Shown in pieces: positions 6,364 to 10,905 of a DNA stretch of 10,905 nucleotides. The stretch is from JAWLCQ01 sp041687095 (GTDB taxonomy: Bacteria; Planctomycetota; Phycisphaerae; SM23-33), in the NCBI GenBank assembly GCA_041687095.1, contig JAWLCQ010000159.1, forward strand, positions 1 through 10,905. The letters run 5' to 3'. Within the stretch, counting starts at the first letter, position 1, and every line of letters begins with the position of its first letter. Under the pieces are notes generated by a model that saw only the letters and a program-made list of their open reading frames with translations, did no database searches and was not told where the DNA came from. The translations under genes and the position numbers were made by a program.

Positions 6364-7389
6364 CTACACCTGCACCGCGACGGTCCGGCCGCTCTTCACC
6401 GCTTCGATCTCCGCCTCGACGATGGCGATCGACGCGGCCGCCTGGTCGGGCGTGGCGTGCTCGGGCGCCTGGCCGTCCCGCACGCAGTCCATGAAGTACC
6501 GCAACTCGCCCGCGTACGCCCCGGTGTCGGGGATCTCGGGGTGCAGGGGCTTCTCCCCGGGGACGTAGATGGCGAGCGTCTTCTCGCGCCCGGAGTGGTA
6601 GTCCACGGTGGCGCTCTCGAACATCAGCGTGGCCCCCATCGCGAAGGGGCTGCCCGGGGTGGTCCACCCGCCCTCGGCGACGATGACCGCGTCGTCGGCC
6701 CCATGGAAGCGCGTCCACAGGTAGTCCACCCCGCCGTCGGGGCGGATCGTCCCGAAGCTCGTCACCGCGCGCGGGACCCCGAAGAACCACTGGATCGTGT
6801 CGGTGTCGTGAATGTGCAGATCCAGGGCGGCGCACCCGCTGCGGGCGGTGTCGGCGAACCACGACTTGCGGTCCCAGGCGGGCGCCCCGCCCGAGCGCCA
6901 GAACTTGGCCATGCGGAGCGGGCCGTACCGCCCCTCGTCCCGAATGGCCTTCATCACGTGGTACTCGCCCCAGAACCGCAGGACGTGCCCGATCATGAGG
7001 AACTGCCCGGTCTCCCTCGCGACGGCCGCCAGGGCCTTCGCCTGCTCGCCCGTGCGGGCCATGGGCTTCTCGCAGAAGGCGTGCTTGCCCGCCCGCAGGG
7101 CCTGCTCGGCCATGGCGGCGTGGAGGTCGGTGGGCGTGCAGATGTCGACGGCGTCGACGTCGGGGTTCTTGAGGAGTTCGGCGAGGTCGGTGTACTTGCG
7201 GGCGGCGTCGAAGGACTGCTGCGACTCCGACTCCTTCAGGTTGCCCTGGACGGTGGGGGAGTCCTTCTCGAGGCGGCTGGGGTCGATGTCGCACAGGGCG
7301 ACGACCTCCACGCCCGCCATCTTCCGCAGGGCTCCGTAGTGGACCCCGCCCATCATCCCCACACCCACCAGGCCAACGCGAACGGACAT
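6364..7389 (-). CDS. Gfo/Idh/MocA-family NAD(P)-dependent oxidoreductase
   Basis: 341 aa, normal for the family. An N-terminal Rossmann fold starts at residue 3 with G9-V-G-M-M-G14 (GxGxxG) and D34-I-D at the end of the second strand, favouring NAD(H). CTPTDLH (84-90) and the CEKPMA block (106-111, with Lys108) are the standard family signature. The C-terminal substrate domain has GHVLRFW (134-140) and D190-LHIH-D195, in which His194 is the likely catalytic residue. Members oxidise or reduce sugars, inositols and related polyols in the cytoplasm; the substrate is not deducible. No twin-arginine signal is seen, unlike many planctomycete homologues. The start at 7389 is preceded by AAAGGAG at ideal spacing. 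Longer readings to 7602 or 7780 run into the repeat block. It is divergent from the debranching enzyme, sharing the repeat-filled intergenic region. Confidence 0.92.
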   Translation of the reverse strand: MSVRVGLVGVGMMGGVHYGALRKMAGVEVVALCDIDPSRLEKDSPTVQGNLKESESQQSFDAARKYTDLAELLKNPDVDAVDICTPTDLHAAMAEQALRAGKHAFCEKPMARTGEQAKALAAVARETGQFLMIGHVLRFWGEYHVMKAIRDEGRYGPLRMAKFWRSGGAPAWDRKSWFADTARSGCAALDLHIHDTDTIQWFFGVPRAVTSFGTIRPDGGVDYLWTRFHGADDAVIVAEGGWTTPGSPFAMGATLMFESATVDYHSGREKTLAIYVPGEKPLHPEIPDTGAYAGELRYFMDCVRDGQAPEHATPDQAAASIAIVEAEIEAVKSGRTVAVQV

Positions 7390-7457
7390 GCGGTGCTCCT
7401 TTCGATCCTCGCCACGCTCCGTCCCGCCCCCTGCACGCGCGGGGACGGGTGGGTCCT

Positions 7458-7486
7458 CTTGTAGCGGACCCGCCCCGCGGACGCAA
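7458..7486 (-). promoter_or_regulatory. Weak candidate promoter for the Gfo/Idh/MocA gene
   Basis: On the minus strand TTGCGT (7486-7481), a 17-bp spacer and TACAAG (7463-7458) match the sigma70 consensus at 3 and 4 of 6 bases. They lie about 70 bp upstream of the ATG, just outside the repeat block. The position is plausible but the match is poor. Confidence 0.28.
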
Positions 7487-7488
7487 CA

Positions 7489-7727
7489 CGATGGCCCGGC
7501 CGTTCCCGTTAGGGCCATCGCGAAGTCCGTGTTCCGTGGCATGGGCGTCTCGCCCATGGGTCCCACGGGCATCCTGCCCGTGGCCTTTGCCTGCGGGGCC
7601 ACATGGGTTGGAGAGGGTGTTCAGGGCCATCAGGCCCCACCGGCCCGCCGGGCAGGGGCGAGACGCCCCTGCGACACACGGGCGAGACGCCCGTGCCACG
7701 ACGTTGCGATGGCCCGGCGGTTCCCGT
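7489..7727. repeat. REPIN/BIME-like compound hairpin block bracketed by 21-bp direct repeats
   Basis: Two 21-bp copies that differ at one base (7489-7509 and 7707-7727, both starting CGATGGCCCGGC) bracket the block. Inside are four mini-hairpins with 3-nt loops: 7540-7558 (CATGGGCG stem, TCT loop), 7563-7583 (CCACGGGCA, TCC), 7652-7672 (GCAGGGGCG, AGA) and 7677-7695 (CACGGGCG, AGA). The first pair is in the opposite orientation to the second. The core GATGGCCC or its complement occurs four times (7490, 7512, 7624, 7708). Paired, inverted short palindromes are the layout of REPIN/BIME elements, which elsewhere are spread in trans by RAYT transposases. No such gene is in this window. It lies between two divergent promoters and could insulate them. 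Confidence 0.75.
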
Positions 7728-7735
7728 CCTCCCGC

Positions 7736-7765
7736 TTGAGCCCGAATCGTACATGTCCCTATAAT
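7736..7765 (+). promoter_or_regulatory. Sigma70-like promoter of the debranching enzyme gene
   Basis: TTGAGC (7736-7741) and a perfect TATAAT (7760-7765) are separated by 18 bp. The predicted start site near 7772 leaves a leader of about 45 nt that ends in a perfect ribosome binding site. The promoter starts 8 bp after the repeat block ends. This is the best sigma70-type match found in the window. Confidence 0.7.
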
Positions 7766-7815
7766 GCCCATGCGTTCCACTTGTCCGCAGCGCGGCGTGC
7801 CTAAGGAGGCCGACT

Positions 7816-9828
7816 ATGCCTGACAGCGTCCACAGCGACCCGCTCCCCCCGCCCATCGTCGTCCCCTGTGCGGGGGCGGACCTCAACGAGCTGCTGTCGA
7901 AGGAGTGGCTGCTCACCAATCGCCTGGGCAGCTACGCGTCGAGCACCGTGGTGGGGTGCAACACGCGGCGGTATCACGGGCTGCTGGTGGCGGCCACCAC
8001 GCCCCCGGTGGGGCGGCGGGTGACGCTCTCGACGCTCATGGAGCACCTCACCGTGGACGACGTGGTGCACGAGCTGGCGACCAACGAGTTCCAGGGCAGC
8101 TTCTCGCCCGAGGGCTTCCGCACGCTGGTCGAGTACCGCGACGGGCCCGCCCCCACCTTCGTCTACCGCTGCGGGCCGGCCGAACTCACCAAGGAGATCG
8201 TCCTCGCCGACTCCGCCAACGCCGTCGCCGTCCGCTACACCCTCCGCGGGGCGCGCGGGCGGCTGCGGGTCTGGCCCTTCGCCGCCCTGCGGGACTTCCA
8301 CCACCTCCGCAAGGTCCACGAGCCCCACCAGATGACCTTCGACTCCGTCGAGAACGGCGTGCGGATCGAGGACCGCCGCGAGTCCGGGCACCCGCTGTAC
8401 ATCCTCTGCCGCGACGGGGCCTTCGAGGCCAAGCCCCAATGGTGGTACCGCTTCCTCTACCGCGTGGACCTCTCCCGCGGGCAGGACGGGCAGGAGGACC
8501 TCTACTCCCCGGGCAGCTTCGTCGTCGATCTCCCCGACGGGGCGTCGTGCCAGTTCACGGCCGTGCTGGACGAGCCGTTCCCCCTGGGCTTCGAGACGAC
8601 CGTCGAGCGCCGCCGCGAGCGCCTCAGCAGCCTCGCCGCCTCCGTCGGGCCCGACGCCGACGTTTTCGACCGCCGCCTCGCCCTCGCCACCGACGCCTAC
8701 TACGTCCACCGCGCGTTCCCGGGGTCCGCGTCGTCGGGGACCATCGTCGCCGGATACCACTGGTTCGCCGACTGGGGCCGCGACGCCTTCATCGCCCTCC
8801 CCGGGATCCTGCTGTCGACGCAGCGGCACGAGCAGGCGCGGGACGTGTTCCGCACCTTCGCCCTCCACGTCGCCGACGGGATGATCCCCAACCGCTTCGA
8901 CGACTACGCCAACAGCGCCCACTACAACAGCATCGACGCGTCCCTGTGGTTCATCCTCGCCGCCGACCGCTACGTCCGCGCCACCAACGACCGCGCGTTC
9001 TGGGGCGAGGTCCTCCGCGGGCCCTGCGAGACCATCCTCCGCTACTACCGCGAGGGCACCCGCTTCGACATCCGCGCCGACTCCGACATGCTCCTCACCG
9101 GCGGGTCCCACCTCACCCAGCTCACCTGGATGGACGCCAAGCTCGGGGAGGAGGTCGTCACCCCCCGCGAGGGCAAGGCCGTCGAGATCAACGCCCTGTG
9201 GTACTGCGCCCACCGCATCCTCGCCGAGCAGCTCGGCCAGTCCGACCCCGCGGGAGCCCGCGAGTACGCCGCCCTCGCCGCCGTGATCGGCGCGGCCTTC
9301 GAGGGGGCCTTCTGGAACGAGCCGTTCCAGTGGTGCAACGACTGCATCAGCAGTGCGGGGCCCGACGCGACGCTGCGGCCCAACCAGATCTTCGCCGTCT
9401 CCCTCCCGTACTCGCCCCTCCGCGAGGAGCGGCAGCGGCGGGTGGTGGCGGTGATTCAGGACCTCCTGCTGACCCCCATGGGCCTGCGGACGCTCTCGCC
9501 CGACGATCCCCGCTACCGCCGCCGCTGCGCCGGGTCCTGGGAGTCCCGCGACCGCGCGTACCACCAGGGCACCGTCTGGGCGTGGCTCATCGGGCCCTTC
9601 ATCGAGGCGTACCTCAAGGTCGAGCACAATCGCCCCCCGGCCGTCGCGCAGGCGAAGGCGTGGCTCGCGGGGTTCGAGGAGCACCTGCGGGAGGCGGGGA
9701 TCGGGCACATCAGCGAGATCTTCGACGGCGATTCCCCCCACACGCCCCGCGGGTGCATCGCCCAGGCGTGGTCCGTGGGCGAGGTCCTGCGGGCGCGGAT
9801 GCTTGTGAAGCAGGCGGAAGGGAAGTGA
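7816..9828 (+). CDS. Glycogen-debranching enzyme, GH133-type amylo-alpha-1,6-glucosidase
   Basis: 670 aa. The N-terminal domain (about 20-260) begins with EWLLTNRLGSYASSTVVG (30-47) and NTRRYHGLLVA (49-59), hallmarks of the bacterial/archaeal debranching-enzyme N domain. The catalytic (alpha/alpha)6 barrel (about 285-665) shows WFADWGRDAFIALPG (316-330), NSIDASLWF (371-379), LTWMDAK (436-442), EINALWY (457-463), RPNQIFAVSLP (521-531), YHQGTVWAWLIGPF (582-595) and GHISEIFDG (630-638). GH133 enzymes release glucose from alpha-1,6 branch points of glycogen or related glucans. No signal peptide is seen, so it should be cytoplasmic. AAGGAGG lies about 6 nt before the ATG, and a strong promoter precedes it. 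Its stop overlaps the next gene's GTG. No glycogen synthase or phosphorylase is nearby in the window. Whether it also has transferase activity cannot be judged. Confidence 0.94.
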   Translation: MPDSVHSDPLPPPIVVPCAGADLNELLSKEWLLTNRLGSYASSTVVGCNTRRYHGLLVAATTPPVGRRVTLSTLMEHLTVDDVVHELATNEFQGSFSPEGFRTLVEYRDGPAPTFVYRCGPAELTKEIVLADSANAVAVRYTLRGARGRLRVWPFAALRDFHHLRKVHEPHQMTFDSVENGVRIEDRRESGHPLYILCRDGAFEAKPQWWYRFLYRVDLSRGQDGQEDLYSPGSFVVDLPDGASCQFTAVLDEPFPLGFETTVERRRERLSSLAASVGPDADVFDRRLALATDAYYVHRAFPGSASSGTIVAGYHWFADWGRDAFIALPGILLSTQRHEQARDVFRTFALHVADGMIPNRFDDYANSAHYNSIDASLWFILAADRYVRATNDRAFWGEVLRGPCETILRYYREGTRFDIRADSDMLLTGGSHLTQLTWMDAKLGEEVVTPREGKAVEINALWYCAHRILAEQLGQSDPAGAREYAALAAVIGAAFEGAFWNEPFQWCNDCISSAGPDATLRPNQIFAVSLPYSPLREERQRRVVAVIQDLLLTPMGLRTLSPDDPRYRRRCAGSWESRDRAYHQGTVWAWLIGPFIEAYLKVEHNRPPAVAQAKAWLAGFEEHLREAGIGHISEIFDGDSPHTPRGCIAQAWSVGEVLRARMLVKQAEGK

Positions 9829-10757
9829 CTGGCGGTTTGGGGCTGTCGATTCCCGCCGCGGGGCTGACGCCCGCCCGCGAGCCCCGAACGGGGAATGCGC
9901 TTCTCCTCGCCTTCACTGCGCTCCTCCTGCTTCCCGCCTTCGCGTGGGCGGAGTCCTCCGTTTCGCTTCGGGCGTCGGACGCCCTGGACGAGTCCGTCTA
10001 CCCGTACCGCCGCGCGACGCTCACGGTGACGAACGACGGCGAGCAGGTGGTGCGGGCGGTGTCGCTGCGATGGGCCGGAGGCGGGCCCACGATGGTCTTC
10101 CCGGCCGCCATTCCCCCTGGGGCGGAGGCGGACCTGGACGTGAAGCTGCCCGCGGCGGCCGTCCAGCAGACCTATGCCGTTCGCCTCCTCGCGGACGAGG
10201 ACCCGCGCGGTGTCCCGCTCGCCGAAACGGCCGCCTCCATCACGTGGCCCGTCGCGTGGGTGACCGACGAGGCCTTCCTCGACCCCTCGCCCTACGACGC
10301 GTACGGTTACGCCGCCGGGCCATGGTCCCGCTCCGAGCGGTGGCGGATGCTGGGCCTCGCGGGCGTGGCGGCCGTGATGATGGCGGCCACGCTCCTCCTC
10401 CGCCCCCCGCACCGCATTGCCGCCCTCACCGCCGCGGTGGCGCTTGCGGGTGCGGGCGTGTGGCTGCTGCGGCCCAGCCCGGTGCGGGTGCAGCTCATCG
10501 GCGGGCAGGGGGCCCCCGCGCTGTGGAGCGCGGCGGACAGCGACCGTGTTCTGCAGGTCGCCTCCCGCCGCACCGGTTCGGTGTCGCTGGCGGATCGTTC
10601 GCTCCCCGCGGCCGCCCCGGTCTACCTCGACCGCCGCTCCATGGAAACCGACACGCTCGTCGTCCCCGCCTCCGGCCTGCAGGAGGTCCCGGTGCAGGGC
10701 GGGGAGGTCCGGTACTTCCGGTGGCGACAGCCCCCCGCCCCGGGAACCCAGCGGTAG
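9825..10757 (+). CDS. Secreted/membrane protein of unknown family
   Basis: 310 aa; I do not recognise a family. The chosen GTG overlaps the debranching-enzyme stop as GTGA, with a purine-rich GGAAGGGA just before it, suggesting translational coupling. A TTG at 9837 is an alternative start. A signal peptide is evident: LLLAFTALLLLPAFAWA with likely cleavage after A42. Residues 44-145 look like an extracytoplasmic beta-sandwich (ATLTVTNDGEQVV, AAIPPGAEADLDVKLPA), similar in style to Ig-like or CARDB-type domains. Two hydrophobic segments follow, about 175-193 and 197-215, separated by RPPHR. A 95-residue C-terminal domain comes next, probably on the same side as the N-terminal domain. The signal, beta-domain and helical-hairpin layout suggests a membrane-anchored envelope protein. 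The same-frame open stretch upstream (from 7905) is a shadow of the debranching gene. Confidence 0.72.
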   Translation: MTGGLGLSIPAAGLTPAREPRTGNALLLAFTALLLLPAFAWAESSVSLRASDALDESVYPYRRATLTVTNDGEQVVRAVSLRWAGGGPTMVFPAAIPPGAEADLDVKLPAAAVQQTYAVRLLADEDPRGVPLAETAASITWPVAWVTDEAFLDPSPYDAYGYAAGPWSRSERWRMLGLAGVAAVMMAATLLLRPPHRIAALTAAVALAGAGVWLLRPSPVRVQLIGGQGAPALWSAADSDRVLQVASRRTGSVSLADRSLPAAAPVYLDRRSMETDTLVVPASGLQEVPVQGGEVRYFRWRQPPAPGTQR

Positions 10758-10774
10758 GGCCGCCGCGCGGCCTT
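10756..10774 (+). terminator. Hairpin at the stop codon of the last gene
   Basis: A GC-rich stem (GGCCGC, CGC loop, GCGGCC, extended by a G-U and an A-U pair) begins at the TAG. It lacks a following T-tract, so it is at best a non-canonical terminator or an mRNA-stabilising 3' hairpin. From here to the window end I see no gene. Confidence 0.3.
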
Positions 10775-10905
10775 CGGGCACCCAGCCCCCCAAGCGCCTG
10801 CGCCGGGGGTCTCCCGCGCCCCCCACCGCCCGCGCCACGGGTCTCCTGGCCTCGTTGTTCCACACATCTCGGACCTCGCGGGCGGCAGGGACCGGTTTCC
10901 CGGCG

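Larger units (their letters stand above)
7390..7815. other. 426-bp divergent intergenic region with no gene
   Basis: This region separates the oxidoreductase (minus) from the debranching enzyme (plus). It holds a weak minus-strand promoter candidate, a compound hairpin repeat block and a strong plus-strand promoter. Open frames across it translate to repetitive His/Gly/Arg/Asp-rich strings of the kind produced by these hairpins, and I see no real coding region. Confidence 0.8.

Noticed and set aside
7540..7695. Possible CRISPR array from the regularly spaced palindromes
   Set aside because: The units differ in sequence, occur in two orientations and have no uniform spacers. No cas gene is present.
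7390..7780. Extended starts of the oxidoreductase and other open frames across the repeat block
   Set aside because: Translations read as repeats such as HGQDARGTHGRDAHAT, produced by the hairpin sequences. The ATG at 7389 has an ideal AAAGGAG and begins the Rossmann fold.
7801..9741. 646-aa minus-strand open frame opposite the debranching enzyme
   Set aside because: The composition is Gly/Val/Glu/Asp-rich, typical of an antisense shadow, and the plus strand carries a full set of GH133 motifs with promoter and ribosome binding site.
7905..9824. Upstream part of the long plus-strand frame that includes the last gene
   Set aside because: It is the +1 shadow of the debranching enzyme (Arg/Pro-rich). 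The real gene begins at the GTG overlapping the debranching stop, right before a signal peptide.
10758..10905. Possible start of another gene at the right edge
   Set aside because: No reading frame with a convincing start, ribosome binding site or protein-like composition is visible in the last 148 bases.

Overview
The window is very GC-rich, with GC-saturated third codon positions, and is densely coding. It looks like a Planctomycetota-type genome, possibly a Phycisphaerae-like lineage from an environmental assembly. That placement is an inference. It rests on the base composition, the divergent Rnf-type genes, and blocks of short CACGGGCG-AGA-CGCCCGTG-like hairpins of the kind I associate with planctomycete and verrucomicrobial genomes. 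No rRNA, tRNA, CRISPR array, transposase or phage gene is visible.

Left part (1-3878). Positions 1-73 hold a perfect nested palindrome and 132-165 a tandem 7-bp repeat. A tightly packed minus-strand operon follows, read right to left: a parvulin-type (PpiC/SurA-like) lipoprotein, then rnfC, then rnfD. The gaps are 7 nt between the first two genes and a 4-nt ATGA overlap between the last two. RnfC carries two 4Fe-4S cassettes and RnfD is a clear NqrB/RnfD-family membrane protein. Together they suggest part of an ion-pumping electron-transfer complex, but both lack the textbook flavin or nucleotide signature motifs. The parvulin gene appears to have a leaderless-type promoter whose spacer is a perfect GC palindrome.

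Middle (3979-7389). A minus-strand gene encodes a KefB/CPA2-type cation:proton antiporter with a TrkA-N (RCK) domain and two TrkA-C domains. Diverging from it is a probable 40-residue (or 21-residue) hydrophobic, basic microprotein on the plus strand, supported by codon-position composition. Next, on the minus strand, is a Gfo/Idh/MocA-family NAD(P)-dependent oxidoreductase with an excellent ribosome binding site.

Right part (7390-10905). A 426-bp divergent intergenic region holds a REPIN/BIME-like block of four mini-hairpins, bracketed by a 21-bp near-perfect direct repeat. Next come a strong sigma70-like promoter (TTGAGC, 18 bp, TATAAT) and a perfect Shine-Dalgarno sequence for a GH133-type glycogen-debranching enzyme. 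That gene overlaps by 4 nt a GTG-started gene for a secreted or membrane protein I do not recognise. The last 148 bp show only a hairpin at the stop codon.

The themes are ion and redox bioenergetics at the membrane (Rnf-like pair, K+/H+ antiporter) and carbohydrate metabolism (Gfo/Idh/MocA, debranching enzyme). The best leads for something new are the motif-poor RnfC/RnfD pair with its parvulin partner, the microprotein, and the overlapping partner of the debranching enzyme.
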